Below, in pieces: positions 7,607-15,588 of a DNA stretch of 46,633 nucleotides (its first letter is position 1; each line of letters opens with the position of its first letter). This stretch comes from Lachnospiraceae bacterium. GTDB lineage: Bacteria > Bacillota > Clostridia > Lachnospirales > Lachnospiraceae. The notes under the pieces were generated by a model that was not told the origin of the DNA, made no database searches, and was given only the letters and a program-made list of their open reading frames with translations. The DNA is taken from positions 1 to 46,633 of the forward strand of contig JAFSDJ010000053.1 of NCBI GenBank assembly GCA_017436305.1, in the 5' to 3' direction. A program made the translations under genes and the position numbers.

Positions 7607-8878
7607 ATGAAATTTCGTTGGGATAAAAAATATTTATATTGGGGTATCACTGGATTTTTAGCAATCAGTGCTTCCATTTTATTTTATTATTTTTTGTTTC
7701 ATGGGACAAACATTAAAGTTGCTTTTTCGGGTATTACCGGAATTTTAATGCCATTTATAGATGGTTTAATTCTTGCCTACTTACTGACACCAGTATTAAA
7801 TACTCTGGAAAAGAAGATATTTATTCCACTTTATAAACATTTCAAAGTAAAGATTGGTCCAAAAGAGAAGAAGCATATTCGTATGTTTTCTATTACTTTA
7901 ACTATGATTCTCTTTGTTTGTGTTGTGTATAGCTTTTTTGCTATGGTAATTCCTCAGATAATTAAAAGCATTCAGAGTATTGCTTTGCAGTTCCCAGCTT
8001 ATATAAGCAATTTAGAATCATGGATTGAACAGACTCTTACAAATAATACCAAATTTGCAAATCTTGTATCTGATATGTTTACAAAATATTCAGGAGAGTT
8101 TGAACTATGGATAAATGATAAAGTAATGCCACATATGAATGTGGTAATAAAAGAAATTTCTTTAAGCGTAATCGGTGTAGCTAAATTTTTATGGAATTTT
8201 ATACTTGGTTTCATTATTTCGATTTATGTATTAAATAGTAAAGAATTATTTGCAGGACAAGGTAAAAAAATAATATATGCATTATTTAAAGAAGAATCTG
8301 CAAACAACCTTATTCGTGACATTCGTTTTGTTGACCGTACCTTTGGTGGATTTATCGTAGGAAAAATTATTGATTCCATTATCATTGGTATTTTATGCTA
8401 TATCGGAATGAGTTTATTAAAATTCCCGTATCCAGAGTTAATTAGTTTGATTATAGGTATCACCAATGTAATTCCGTTTTTTGGTCCTTATCTTGGGGCT
8501 ATTCCAAGTGCAATTTTAATTTTAATGATAAATCCGATTCAATGTATATATTTCCTAATATTTATTTTGATATTGCAACAATTTGACGGAAATATTTTAG
8601 GTCCAAAAATTTTAGGAGATTCAACCGGCTTATCCTCTGTTTGGGTTATTTTCTCAATTACATTGTTCGGCGGTTTTTTCGGTGTTTTAGGAATGGCAGT
8701 AGGAGTACCAACTTTTGCAGTAATTTATGCTATTTTTAAACGACATATAAATAAATTGTTAAAGGAAAAACAGCTTTCTACCAACACAAAGGAATATTTA
8801 AGAGTAGCAGAAATTAAAAATGGGAATTTTGTTCCTTTAACTGAAGAACTTAAAGGTTCCAAAAAACAAAATAATTAA
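7607..8878 (+). CDS. AI-2E family transporter (YtvI/PerM-like membrane protein)
   Basis: A 423-residue polytopic membrane protein with about eight hydrophobic segments: two near the N-terminus (about 8-28 and 35-60), one near 98-120, one near 190-208, then a C-terminal block from about 240 to 385. The family motif region VGKIIDSIIIGILCYIG and FGPYLGAIPSAIL is present. The soluble stretch between segments 3 and 4 (about 125-185) is characteristic. Members are tied to autoinducer-2 export or to Na+/H+ antiport, so the substrate here is unknown. AAAGGAGG precedes the ATG. dtd follows 15 bp later. Confidence 0.88.
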   Translation: MKFRWDKKYLYWGITGFLAISASILFYYFLFHGTNIKVAFSGITGILMPFIDGLILAYLLTPVLNTLEKKIFIPLYKHFKVKIGPKEKKHIRMFSITLTMILFVCVVYSFFAMVIPQIIKSIQSIALQFPAYISNLESWIEQTLTNNTKFANLVSDMFTKYSGEFELWINDKVMPHMNVVIKEISLSVIGVAKFLWNFILGFIISIYVLNSKELFAGQGKKIIYALFKEESANNLIRDIRFVDRTFGGFIVGKIIDSIIIGILCYIGMSLLKFPYPELISLIIGITNVIPFFGPYLGAIPSAILILMINPIQCIYFLIFILILQQFDGNILGPKILGDSTGLSSVWVIFSITLFGGFFGVLGMAVGVPTFAVIYAIFKRHINKLLKEKQLSTNTKEYLRVAEIKNGNFVPLTEELKGSKKQNN

Positions 8879-8893
8879 AGAGGAAGATAAATT

Positions 8894-9346
8894 ATGAAAT
8901 TTGTAGTGCAACGAGTTAGTCAGGCATCTGTAACAGTAAATAAACAAGTAATTGGAGAAATCCAAAAAGGTTATCTTGTATTAATAGGCATTTCAAACCA
9001 GGATACAGAAGAAATTGCAGCTAAAATGGTAAATAAGTTGTTAAAGCTTCGTATTTTTGAAGATCAGGATGGAAAAACCAATCTATCTTTAAATGATGTA
9101 AATGGCAGTCTGTTAATGATTTCACAGTTTACATTATATGCAGACTGCAGTAAAGGAAACAGACCGTCCTTTGTACATGCCGGTGCACCGGATAAAGCCA
9201 ATCAATTGTATGAATACATTTTAACCAAAGCTAAAGAAATATGCCCGGTTGTTGAAAAAGGTGAATTTGGAGCAGATATGAAGGTAAGTCTTTTGAATGA
9301 TGGACCATTTACCATTTTATTGGATTCTGATGAGTTATATGGCTAA
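8894..9346 (+). CDS. dtd: D-aminoacyl-tRNA deacylase
   Basis: A 150-residue Dtd protein of full length. It hydrolyses D-amino acids (and glycine) wrongly attached to tRNA. Family signatures are [15 protein letters not shown] at the start, [20 protein letters not shown] (the SQFTL motif, residues about 76-80), and [11 protein letters not shown] near the end, which provides the Gly-cisPro equivalent (family consensus GPVT; here GPFT). AGAGGAAGA is the RBS. It is second in the unit and is followed by a terminator at 9474. Confidence 0.94.
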   Translation: MKFVVQRVSQASVTVNKQVIGEIQKGYLVLIGISNQDTEEIAAKMVNKLLKLRIFEDQDGKTNLSLNDVNGSLLMISQFTLYADCSKGNRPSFVHAGAPDKANQLYEYILTKAKEICPVVEKGEFGADMKVSLLNDGPFTILLDSDELYG

Positions 9347-9473
9347 ATATATGTAGTACTTTTCGTTAAACTATTCTTTTGCGAATAGTTGGTTCTGTAA
9401 CAGGAAACTCAACTTTCTCTTAGATATCCTTAAAATTACCATGATCTATAGATTTATCAGATTATAAATAATA

Positions 9474-9527
9474 AGCCTGGATGAGAAAATGATTGTGAAA
9501 AAACATAGAATCAACCAGGTTTTTTTA
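9474..9527 (+). terminator. Intrinsic terminator after dtd
   Basis: AGCCTGG pairs with CCAGGTT (one G-U), with an inner TGATTGTG/CATAGAATCA helix, followed by seven T from 9520. It lies between convergent dtd and the yneA-like gene and may serve both. Confidence 0.75.
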
Positions 9528-9557
9528 TTTTTAACATTACTTAGAATCTGTTAAGTA

Positions 9558-9914
9558 TTATCCGACAAATTCATAAGAATAATAAGGTACAATCAAATAT
9601 TGTCCAGTGGTTAATGTTTCATCAGATAAACCATTAATTTCTTTTATTTCTTTCATATATGCTTTTTTTGATGTAAAATGCTCTGTAAAATTTTTTTCCG
9701 TTATGCTCCAAAGTGAATCCCCTTCTTCAATTACAATACTTGTATAATATTTATATGCAATTTGTTCATCCGGATTAGATGCTTTAGCCGAAAAACCAAA
9801 TAAAGCTATACTAATTGTAATGGTGACTATCAGGCTAAGAATTAGATAAAATCGGTTTCTTCTAAGCTGTTGTTTTCTTTTCCTTCTGTTGTTGCTAATT
9901 CTTCTTTCTGACAT
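9558..9914 (-). CDS. YneA-like LysM protein, probable SOS cell-division suppressor
   Basis: A 118-residue protein with a basic N-terminal tail, one membrane segment (about 22-42) and a single LysM domain (about 57-111: VIEEGDSLWSITEKN ... LTTGQYLIVPYY). Size, layout and divergent position next to lexA match YneA of Bacillus, which delays division during DNA damage from the membrane/wall side. The promoter is near-perfect consensus and is overlapped and flanked by LexA boxes, which strongly supports SOS control. AAGGAG precedes the ATG. The functional name is by synteny and architecture, since LysM proteins are diverse. Confidence 0.8.
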   Translation of the reverse strand: MSERRISNNRRKRKQQLRRNRFYLILSLIVTITISIALFGFSAKASNPDEQIAYKYYTSIVIEEGDSLWSITEKNFTEHFTSKKAYMKEIKEINGLSDETLTTGQYLIVPYYSYEFVG

Positions 9915-10009
9915 ACAAAATCAACTCCTTTACAATTTATAAAGCTTTTATAAAAACATTTCTTTTCAATAAATTGTTTTCCAACTATGTAATCTAATTA
10001 AGATTCCTT

Positions 10010-10023
10010 CGAACAAATGGTTG
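10010..10023. promoter_or_regulatory. Weak LexA-box-like site 1
   Basis: CGAAC-AAAT-GGTTG matches 8 of 10 defined positions of CGAAC-N4-GTTCG. It directly abuts the best site. Confidence 0.4.
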
Positions 10024-10037
10024 CGAACAACTGTTTG
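10024..10037. promoter_or_regulatory. LexA (SOS) box, best match
   Basis: CGAAC-AACT-GTTTG matches the Gram-positive SOS box CGAAC-N4-GTTYG at all fixed positions. It lies about 8 bp downstream of the yneA-like -10, around the expected transcription start. Confidence 0.85.
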
Positions 10038-10044
10038 TTTATTG

Positions 10045-10073
10045 ATTATATCGAACATATTTTCTGTTGTCAA
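10045..10073 (-). promoter_or_regulatory. Consensus promoter of the yneA-like gene
   Basis: On the minus strand, TTGACA (10073-10068), 17-bp spacer, TATAAT (10050-10045): both hexamers perfect. A LexA-box-like site occupies the spacer, so repression would be by occlusion. Confidence 0.88.
10052..10065. promoter_or_regulatory. LexA-box-like site in the yneA promoter spacer
   Basis: CGAAC-ATAT-TTTCT has a perfect left half-site and 3 of 5 in the right half. It lies between the -35 and -10 of the leftward promoter. Confidence 0.6.
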
Positions 10074-10092
10074 TAGGAAATAACAAAAAAAT

Positions 10093-10106
10093 CGAACAAA
10101 TTTTTG
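10093..10106. promoter_or_regulatory. LexA-box-like site upstream of the lexA promoter
   Basis: CGAAC-AAAT-TTTTG matches 8 of 10 fixed positions and ends 11 bp before the lexA -35. A weaker match, GGAAT-ATAT-GTTTG at 10106-10119, runs into the -35 itself. Confidence 0.55.
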
Positions 10107-10116
10107 GAATATATGT

Positions 10117-10145
10117 TTGCTTTTTCAAAATTGCTATGTTATACT
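10117..10145 (+). promoter_or_regulatory. lexA promoter
   Basis: TTGCTT (10117-10122), 17-bp spacer, TATACT (10140-10145), 28 bp before the lexA ATG. Confidence 0.75.
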
Positions 10146-10172
10146 AATTTCATAAGTAAGGAGGAATTTGCT

Positions 10173-10793
10173 ATGGAACAAGGTAAGATTTCGGCAAAAC
10201 AAAGAGAAATTTTGGAATATATTAAAGAATGTATATTGGCAAAAGGCTATCCACCTGCGGTACGTGAAATTTGTGAAGCAGTTCATTTAAAATCTACTTC
10301 TTCCGTACATGCTCATTTAGAAACATTAGAAAAAAATGGTTATATTCGCAGAGACCCTACCAAACCAAGAGCTATTGAGATTATGGATGAAAGCTTTCAA
10401 ATGGTTCGTCATGAAATGACTAGTCTTCCCATTATTGGTACTGTAGCTGCAGGGCAGCCAATTTTAGCAACAGAAAATATCGAAGGCTACTTCCCTATTC
10501 CTGTTGAAATGGTTCCCAAAGGGGCTGAATCCTTTGTTTTAAAAGTAAAAGGAGAAAGCATGATTAATGCTGGAGTTTTTGATGGCGATCAGATTTTTGT
10601 AGAATGTACTAATAATGCCAGAAATGGAGACATGGTTGTTGCGTTAGTTGAAGATTCTGCCACTGTCAAAACTTTTTATAAAGAAGACGGGCATATTCGT
10701 CTTCAACCGGAAAATGATACAATGGACCCAATTATTGTTGAGGATTGCCAGATTTTAGGCAAAGTATTTGGTGTGTTTCGGGTGTTTAGATAG
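10173..10793 (+). CDS. lexA: SOS regulator LexA
   Basis: A 206-residue transcriptional repressor and self-cleaving serine protease. The N-terminal winged helix covers about 1-70 (KQREILEYIKE, recognition region STSSVHAHLETLEKNGYIRR). The cleavage site is A93-G94 (TVAAGQP), with nucleophile S129 (GESM) and base K166 (SATVKTF). RecA filaments stimulate cleavage after DNA damage. The frame is open upstream to 10104, but AAGGAGG at 10158-10164 and the family N-terminus fix the start at ATG 10173. It is divergent from the yneA-like gene, with autoregulatory boxes between them. Confidence 0.96.
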   Translation: MEQGKISAKQREILEYIKECILAKGYPPAVREICEAVHLKSTSSVHAHLETLEKNGYIRRDPTKPRAIEIMDESFQMVRHEMTSLPIIGTVAAGQPILATENIEGYFPIPVEMVPKGAESFVLKVKGESMINAGVFDGDQIFVECTNNARNGDMVVALVEDSATVKTFYKEDGHIRLQPENDTMDPIIVEDCQILGKVFGVFRVFR

Positions 10794-10830
10794 CCAGTGT
10801 TACTAAAAATATATTTATAAAATGAAATCA

Positions 10831-10879
10831 AAAAAACGTATTTATCGATACCTAAAATAATTCGATAAATACGTTTTTT
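10831..10879. terminator. Bidirectional terminator between lexA and rsfS
   Basis: An 18-bp stem: AAAAAACGTATTTATCGA (10831-10848) with its exact complement at 10862-10879. It has A and T tracts at both ends and sits between convergent genes. Confidence 0.9.
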
Positions 10880-10889
10880 TAATTTTTTA

Positions 10890-11249
10890 TTATTTGAATT
10901 CTTCCATACTAACTTGTTTTCCGTCTCTCCAAATACGTTCTAAATCATAGAATAAACGGTTTTCCTTATCAAAAACATGGATAATAACATCTTTATAGTC
11001 CATCAAAATCCAATTAGCAGTCTCATAACCTTCTATCTGGTTTCTCTCATAGCCCATGCGCCCTAATTTTTCATCTACGTTATCAACCATTGCCTGAATC
11101 TGGCTTCTGTTAGAGCCACTTGCTATAATAAAATAATCTGCAAGAACAGAAACTTCACTAATGTCAATAATTTTAATGTCTTCCGCTTTCTTATCTTCTA
11201 AAGCTTCAATGGTAGCTTTAGCCATTGCTTTTGATATATCATTACTCAT
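10890..11249 (-). CDS. rsfS: Ribosomal silencing factor RsfS
   Basis: A 119-residue RsfS/Iojap protein. It binds L14 on the 50S subunit and blocks joining to 30S under starvation. VLADYFIIASGSNRSQIQAMVDNVDE, EGYETANWILMDYKDVIIHVF and the C-terminal FYDLERIW are family segments. The frame opens at 11267, but GGAGGAAATATT sits directly upstream of ATG 11249, which gives the normal length. It is last of the long leftward cluster, 23 bp after yqeK. Confidence 0.94.
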   Translation of the reverse strand: MSNDISKAMAKATIEALEDKKAEDIKIIDISEVSVLADYFIIASGSNRSQIQAMVDNVDEKLGRMGYERNQIEGYETANWILMDYKDVIIHVFDKENRLFYDLERIWRDGKQVSMEEFK

Positions 11250-11272
11250 AATATTTCCTCCAAACATTCATT

Positions 11273-11893
11273 TTATTTTTTGCTTTTTAGAGATAGATAG
11301 TATTCATAGGTTTTTTGTGTCATTGGATCCAAATCCGACTGGTTATCTTTCTTTTTAATATAATTTAATGTATTTTCAAGAATCAATAAAAGTGTATCAT
11401 CCAAATCCTTGAAAGCCATAGCTCGAATTGTTTCAAGTCCCGGAATCTGTTTTCTGTTTGGTTCCATATAGTCTGCAATAAAGACAATTTTCTCTAACAA
11501 TGACATATCAGGTCGTCCGGTTGTATGATAACAAATTGCATTTAAAATATCATTGTCTGCAATATTATATTCTACCATTGCTAAATAGCTACCAACCTTA
11601 GCATGCAAAAGTTCCGGGTTCTTCTCTTCTATTTTGCTTACGGGAAGTCCGGCTTTTTTACAAATAGAGAGCTTTTTCTTGTTACTTAAGCATTTTGCAT
11701 TATCGTGTAATAACCCTGCCAAATAAGCTTTATTTATGTCTCCATTGTGGCACATTGCCAGGCAGGCTGCTGTATTAGCAACGCCTAATGTATGGGTATA
11801 GCGTTTCTTCTCTAAAGACTTTTTTAATGATTTATCAATATCTTGAATTTTCCAGTTTTTTTTAGTCTTTTTATCAGGTTTTATCCATGTCAT
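11273..11893 (-). CDS. yqeK: HD-domain protein YqeK, probable Ap4A hydrolase (symmetrical)
   Basis: A 206-residue HD-superfamily hydrolase. Metal ligands are visible as the His of RYTHTLGV, the HD pair of LAGLLHDNAKCL, and later LHAKVGSYLA and AICYHTTGRPDM and DYMEPNR. YqeK proteins cleave diadenosine tetraphosphate to two ADP. The N-terminal 25 residues are basic and add to the usual length of about 190. The order nadD-yqeK-rsfS is the classic Firmicutes arrangement. The RBS is AGGGAAAT. Confidence 0.9.
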   Translation of the reverse strand: MTWIKPDKKTKKNWKIQDIDKSLKKSLEKKRYTHTLGVANTAACLAMCHNGDINKAYLAGLLHDNAKCLSNKKKLSICKKAGLPVSKIEEKNPELLHAKVGSYLAMVEYNIADNDILNAICYHTTGRPDMSLLEKIVFIADYMEPNRKQIPGLETIRAMAFKDLDDTLLLILENTLNYIKKKDNQSDLDPMTQKTYEYYLSLKSKK

Positions 11894-11923
11894 CTTTATT
11901 TCCCTATTTACCTATAGTTGATT

Positions 11924-11956
11924 TTTGTTACTATTCATTCCACAACCAGTAACAAA
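11924..11956. repeat. Intergenic GTTAC-type hairpin (yqeK upstream)
   Basis: TTTGTTACT (11924-11932) and AGTAACAAA (11948-11956) form a perfect 9-bp inverted repeat with a 15-nt spacer. It sits between nadD and yqeK and has no T run, so it is not a terminator. It resembles the elements at 7479, 22005 and 22654. Confidence 0.6.
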
Positions 11957-12019
11957 TTGATTTCTTCTATTTCATCAAATTCATTATAAAAATATTCTTT
12001 TATCTTTAAAATTAGAAAT

Positions 12020-12643
12020 TTACTGGTGGTAAATGTGATTTTTCTCTATAAATTCCCTAACTGAATCAGGTAGCAGGTAACGAACCGACTTCCCATCTCT
12101 TATTTTTTCTCTAATATCGGTAGAAGAAATATCCATTCGTTTCATAGGAAGTATTTCAACCACTGCTTCATAGGTATCCTTTAAATATTCAATCTGCTTT
12201 TTTAATGCTTCCATATCACAATCATCCCGAACGGCAGTTAGCAATGTACAACTTTTCATTAATCTATCCGGATGTTTCCATTTTTCAATATCCAATAAGG
12301 AATCGGCACCTAAAATAAAATAATAGCAGGTTGTGGGATTCTTTTCTCTTAATATCTCCAAGGTTTCATAGGAATATGAATTACCTTCTCTGTCAATTTC
12401 AACAGTTGACAAAGCAAAATTTGGATTGTCTTCTATTGCAAGTCCGGTCATGGAAACTCTTGTTTTTTTGTCAAGTACTTGGGAGCTGTCTTTTAACCAG
12501 GGATTTCCACTTGGAATAAACAGAATTTCGTCTAACTGATACTGTTCAATAGCGGATTCGGCCAATAGCAAATGACCATAGTGTATAGGATCGAAAGTTC
12601 CACCCATAATTCCTACTCGTTTATCGTATTTTTTTGATTCCAT
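12020..12643 (-). CDS. nadD: Nicotinate-nucleotide adenylyltransferase
   Basis: A 207-residue nucleotidyltransferase that makes deamido-NAD from nicotinate mononucleotide and ATP. The N-terminal GIMGGTFDPIHYGHLLLAE contains the GxFDPxHxGH ATP-binding motif. FIPSGNPWLKD, YYFILGADSLLDIEKWKHPDRL and the late MDISSTDIREKIRDGKSVRYLLPDSV (ISST/SxR motif) are all present. It is normal length, with GGAGAGG upstream of the ATG. It sits between yhbY and yqeK. Confidence 0.95.
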   Translation of the reverse strand: MESKKYDKRVGIMGGTFDPIHYGHLLLAESAIEQYQLDEILFIPSGNPWLKDSSQVLDKKTRVSMTGLAIEDNPNFALSTVEIDREGNSYSYETLEILREKNPTTCYYFILGADSLLDIEKWKHPDRLMKSCTLLTAVRDDCDMEALKKQIEYLKDTYEAVVEILPMKRMDISSTDIREKIRDGKSVRYLLPDSVREFIEKNHIYHQ

Positions 12644-12687
12644 TTTATCTGTTCCTCTCCAAAATTGAAAATATTTTTTCTGCCGGA

Positions 12688-12978
12688 TTATTTTGGCAAT
12701 TCAATTTTTTTATGTTCTTTGGATTCCTTATATAAAACAATCTTTTTACCAATTACGTGTACTACCTGAGATTTTGTACGTTCTGCCAAAACTTCTGCAA
12801 TGGCTCTTGGATCATCTAAACAATTTTTTAATACCGCAATTTTAATTAATTCTCTTTTGTTAAATGCCTCACTAACAGCTTCTGTTACTTCCGGTGTAAG
12901 GCTTCCCTTACCAATTTGAAAAATTGGGTCTATATTACTGGCAAGGCTTTTTAAATATGCTCTTTGTTTACTTGTCAT
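12688..12978 (-). CDS. yhbY: YhbY-family RNA-binding (CRM domain) protein
   Basis: A 96-residue single CRM-domain protein linked in other bacteria to 50S assembly. MTSKQRAYLKSLASNIDPIFQIGKGSLTP with the GKGS turn near residues 23-26, IAVLKNCLDDPRAIAEVLAERTKSQVVHVIGKKIVLYK follow the family pattern. AAAGGAT precedes the ATG. It lies 22 bp after obgE, a common neighbour. Confidence 0.92.
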   Translation of the reverse strand: MTSKQRAYLKSLASNIDPIFQIGKGSLTPEVTEAVSEAFNKRELIKIAVLKNCLDDPRAIAEVLAERTKSQVVHVIGKKIVLYKESKEHKKIELPK

Positions 12979-13000
12979 GTGTAAATCCTTTCAAAAAAAT

Positions 13001-14305
13001 CTATTTATAGTAATCGAAGGACAATCCATACATACGAACGGTATCCCCTTCTTTAATTTCCAGTTTTTCTAATTCCTCTAAGATGCCTTGTTCTTTTAAG
13101 AAGTTTTGGAAGAATGCAAAGCCTTTTTCTGATTCTAAGTTAGTATAACCAAGCATTTTCTCAATTTTGGGACCTTCAACCACAAATTCATCTTCTTCTG
13201 CATCGTAGGTTACTGTAAATGGCTCATTTGTTTCTAACGCCGAGAAGTCAGGAACGTATTCAGGTTCAAAAACAATCGGTGCAGAGTCTACTTCTGAAAG
13301 CATGTGATTTACTTCATAAAGCAGCTCTTTTAAGCCTTCTCCGCTTACAGCTGAAATAGGGAACACCTTAATGCCTTTTGGTTCAAATTCAGCTTTTAAA
13401 CGTTCTACAGGATGAACTGTTTCCTCATCCTCAGGATCAATGTAAATGGCATCAGTTTTATTTGCAGCGATTACCTGAGGGCGTTTTGCAATTTCATCAT
13501 TATAAGCATCAAGCTCTTTATTAATAGCATAAATATCGGCAATTGGATCCCGTCCTTCTGTACCTGCAACATCTACCATATGAATAAAGACCTTGGTTCT
13601 TTCAATATGACGTAAAAATTCGTGGCCAAGTCCAACACCTTCTGAAGCTCCTTCAATAAGTCCAGGAATATCTGCAATTACAAAGCTGTTGCTATCTCCT
13701 AAATCTACCACACCAAGATTCGGGTTAATGGTAGTAAAGTGATAATTTGCAATTTTCGGTTTTGCATTAGTTACTCTGGAAAGAAGGGTGGATTTTCCTA
13801 CATTGGGAAAACCAACTAATCCAACATCGGCAATAACCTTTAATTCTAATAAAAGCTCCATTTCTTTTGCCGGCTGTCCCGGTTGAGCGTATTTTGGTGC
13901 CTGCATGGTACTTGTGGCATAATGCTGATTGCCGTTTCCACCTTTTCCACCGGTTAATAGTACTTGAGTCTTATTGTGGCCTGACATATCAGCAATTACT
14001 TTGCCTGATTCGGCATCCTTTATAACAGTTCCTGCCGGAACTTTAATAATAATATCTTCACCATTTTTTCCACGGCAATTACGTTTGCCGCCAACTGCTC
14101 CATCCTGAGCACAATATTTTCGTATATGTCTGAAGTCAGTTAATGTGTTTAGTCCTTCATCTATGGTAAAAATAACACTGCCACCATGACCACCGTCACC
14201 ACCGTCTGGTCCGCCATTTGGCACATATTTTTCACGGCGAAAAGAAACATGTCCATCTCCGCCTTTTCCACTTCTTACATAGATTTTTGCTCTATCTGCA
14301 AACAT
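13001..14305 (-). CDS. obgE: GTPase Obg (CgtA)
   Basis: A 434-residue Obg GTPase for 50S maturation and stress control. The N-terminal glycine-rich Obg fold (1-158) contains GGDGGHGGSV and KGGNGNQHYATS. The G domain (159-330) contains P-loop GFPNVGKST (165-173), DIPGLIEGASEG (G3), NKTD (G4) and ISAVSGEG (G5). The C-terminal OCT domain (about 355-434), found in Gram-positive Obg, ends at GLSFDYYK. CAGGAGGCATTT precedes the ATG. It lies downstream of rpmA but beyond that gene's terminator, so it needs readthrough or a promoter in the A+T-rich 115-bp gap. I could not identify a convincing one. Confidence 0.97.
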   Translation of the reverse strand: MFADRAKIYVRSGKGGDGHVSFRREKYVPNGGPDGGDGGHGGSVIFTIDEGLNTLTDFRHIRKYCAQDGAVGGKRNCRGKNGEDIIIKVPAGTVIKDAESGKVIADMSGHNKTQVLLTGGKGGNGNQHYATSTMQAPKYAQPGQPAKEMELLLELKVIADVGLVGFPNVGKSTLLSRVTNAKPKIANYHFTTINPNLGVVDLGDSNSFVIADIPGLIEGASEGVGLGHEFLRHIERTKVFIHMVDVAGTEGRDPIADIYAINKELDAYNDEIAKRPQVIAANKTDAIYIDPEDEETVHPVERLKAEFEPKGIKVFPISAVSGEGLKELLYEVNHMLSEVDSAPIVFEPEYVPDFSALETNEPFTVTYDAEEDEFVVEGPKIEKMLGYTNLESEKGFAFFQNFLKEQGILEELEKLEIKEGDTVRMYGLSFDYYK

Positions 14306-14421
14306 AAATGCCTCCTGTGTAATTTCTATATTTTGTATATATTTTCTTCATATTTTCAAGATTTTATATATGTAACTTTCTATTAGTATGAAGAATTTAT
14401 CTGTAAAATAAGTAATTTTCC

Positions 14422-14457
14422 AAAAAAAGGGCTTCAAACTCGTTTGTTTGAAGCCCC
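14422..14457 (-). terminator. Intrinsic terminator after rpmA
   Basis: On the minus strand, GGGCTTCAAAC (14456-14446) and GTTTGAAGCCC (14439-14429) form an 11-bp perfect stem with a six-base loop, followed by seven T (14428-14422). It separates the rplU-prp-rpmA transcript from obgE. Confidence 0.92.
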
Positions 14458-14541
14458 ACAATGTATTTCGTCATGATTTGTCTCCAATATGAAATCAAAG
14501 ACTTTACTTCTTTGTCCACTAATTGGGACTTACAACGTTTT

Positions 14542-14829
14542 TTATTGTTCTTCTACTGGATATACGGAAGCCTGTTTTTTATCTCTTCCTTTTCTTTCGA
14601 ATCTTAATACACCGTCAACTAAAGCATATAATGTATCATCGCCACCGCGACCAACATTGATGCCTGGATGAATCTTTGTTCCACGCTGTCTGTATAAGAT
14701 ATTTCCAGCTTTTACAAACTGACCGTCAGCTCTCTTTGCGCCTAATCTCTTAGCCTCAGAGTCACGACCGTTCTTTGTAGAACCTACACCTTTTTTATGA
14801 GCGAAAAATTGAAGGTTTAATTGCATCAT
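14542..14829 (-). CDS. rpmA: 50S ribosomal protein L27 (with cleavable N-terminal extension)
   Basis: A 95-residue bL27 at the peptidyl-transferase side of the 50S subunit. [20 protein letters not shown] is the conserved mature start. It is preceded by [10 protein letters not shown], the Firmicutes-type extension removed by Prp between Ala and His. AGGAGGTG lies eight bases before ATG 14829; the next codon is also ATG (14826), so the exact start is uncertain by one residue. The RBS is inside the last codons of prp. C-terminal growth of the frame to 14847 is not needed. Confidence 0.96.
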   Translation of the reverse strand: MMQLNLQFFAHKKGVGSTKNGRDSEAKRLGAKRADGQFVKAGNILYRQRGTKIHPGINVGRGGDDTLYALVDGVLRFERKGRDKKQASVYPVEEQ

Positions 14830-14833
14830 GGTA

Positions 14834-15160
14834 TTACACCTCCTCAAATGTTAATTTCAAATACTTTTTGTACTGTTCTGATAATTGGGATAAACCAAGT
14901 GTCATGGAATTTAAAATGAGCTTTGCTTCTTTGCTTGGATTTTCATTTAATATAAATGACATATAAGCATCATCTTCGTCTTCTTCGTAACCAAAGGAAT
15001 CCTTTACTAATGTTTCGATAGAATTGTAAGCGGTACAAACTAGTATGGATATGGCAGCACAAACAACGTCGCTTCCCATCTCAGCATAGCCGGCATGTCC
15101 TGTCATTTCAAATCCAACGGCATCACCGTGTTCATCCTTATAAATTGTAATTCTAGTCAT
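14834..15160 (-). CDS. prp: Ribosomal-processing cysteine protease Prp
   Basis: A 108-residue protease that cuts the N-terminal extension from L27. The catalytic His is H22 ([12 protein letters not shown]) and the nucleophile is C34 (DVVCAAIS), matching the family dyad. The gene sits between rplU and rpmA, its universal place. It starts two bases after the rplU stop with no good RBS of its own, so translational coupling is likely. Its last codons (GAG GAG GTG TAA) form the rpmA ribosome-binding site. Confidence 0.94.
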   Translation of the reverse strand: MTRITIYKDEHGDAVGFEMTGHAGYAEMGSDVVCAAISILVCTAYNSIETLVKDSFGYEEDEDDAYMSFILNENPSKEAKLILNSMTLGLSQLSEQYKKYLKLTFEEV

Positions 15161-15162
15161 AC

Positions 15163-15468
15163 TTATGCGTTAATCTTGTCAATCTTAACTTCAGTGTATG
15201 CTTGTCTATGACCATTTTTCTTGTGGTATCCGGATTTTCTCTTATACTTGTAAACGATAACTTTTTTTCCTTTACCCTGATCCATAACTGTTGCGGTTAC
15301 AGTTGCACTAGCTACGTCAGAGCCAACTTTTAATTCGTTATCACTTACTGCAAGAACCTGGTCAAATGTTACAGTGTTTCCAGCTTCTACGTCTAATTTT
15401 TCTACACGTACTACATCGCCTTCAGAAACTTTGTACTGTTTTCCACCTGTTGCAATAATTGCGTACAT
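15163..15468 (-). CDS. rplU: 50S ribosomal protein L21
   Basis: A 101-residue bL21, which binds domain I of 23S r[55 protein letters not shown] and ending KINA are typical; length is normal. A strong TAGGAGGTG precedes the ATG. It is the first gene of the rplU-prp-rpmA transcript, behind a consensus promoter and a structured leader. Confidence 0.97.
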   Translation of the reverse strand: MYAIIATGGKQYKVSEGDVVRVEKLDVEAGNTVTFDQVLAVSDNELKVGSDVASATVTATVMDQGKGKKVIVYKYKRKSGYHKKNGHRQAYTEVKIDKINA

Positions 15469-15544
15469 AGGGCACCTCCTATTAATTTACTCGCTGAGGT
15501 CGGTGGTATCCGAAGACACACTTTTACCTACTCATGCGGCATAC
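15469..15544 (-). promoter_or_regulatory. L21 leader-type 5' UTR
   Basis: The rplU transcript should start near 15544, giving a leader of about 75 nt. It holds a GUGUGUC-UUCG-GAUACCAC hairpin (stem with one bulged C and a UUCG tetraloop), flanked by complementary GAGTAGGT and GACCTC-side segments. The RBS is at its 3' end. Firmicutes rplU mRNAs carry a known L21 leader thought to bind L21; assignment here is by position and fold, not by covariance search. Confidence 0.65.
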
Positions 15545-15550
15545 CGTTGT

Positions 15551-15579
15551 ATAATAGCATGGAAATACTTGGTTGTCAA
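15551..15579 (-). promoter_or_regulatory. rplU promoter
   Basis: On the minus strand, TTGACA (15579-15574), 17-bp spacer, TATTAT (15556-15551). The -35 is perfect. It lies only 10 bp after the Nudix gene stop. Confidence 0.85.
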
Positions 15580-15588
15580 GGGACTTTT

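Noticed and set aside
10104-10172. 23-residue N-terminal extension of LexA
   Set aside because: It would start inside the LexA operator and span the promoter; AAGGAGG and family alignment place the start at 10173.
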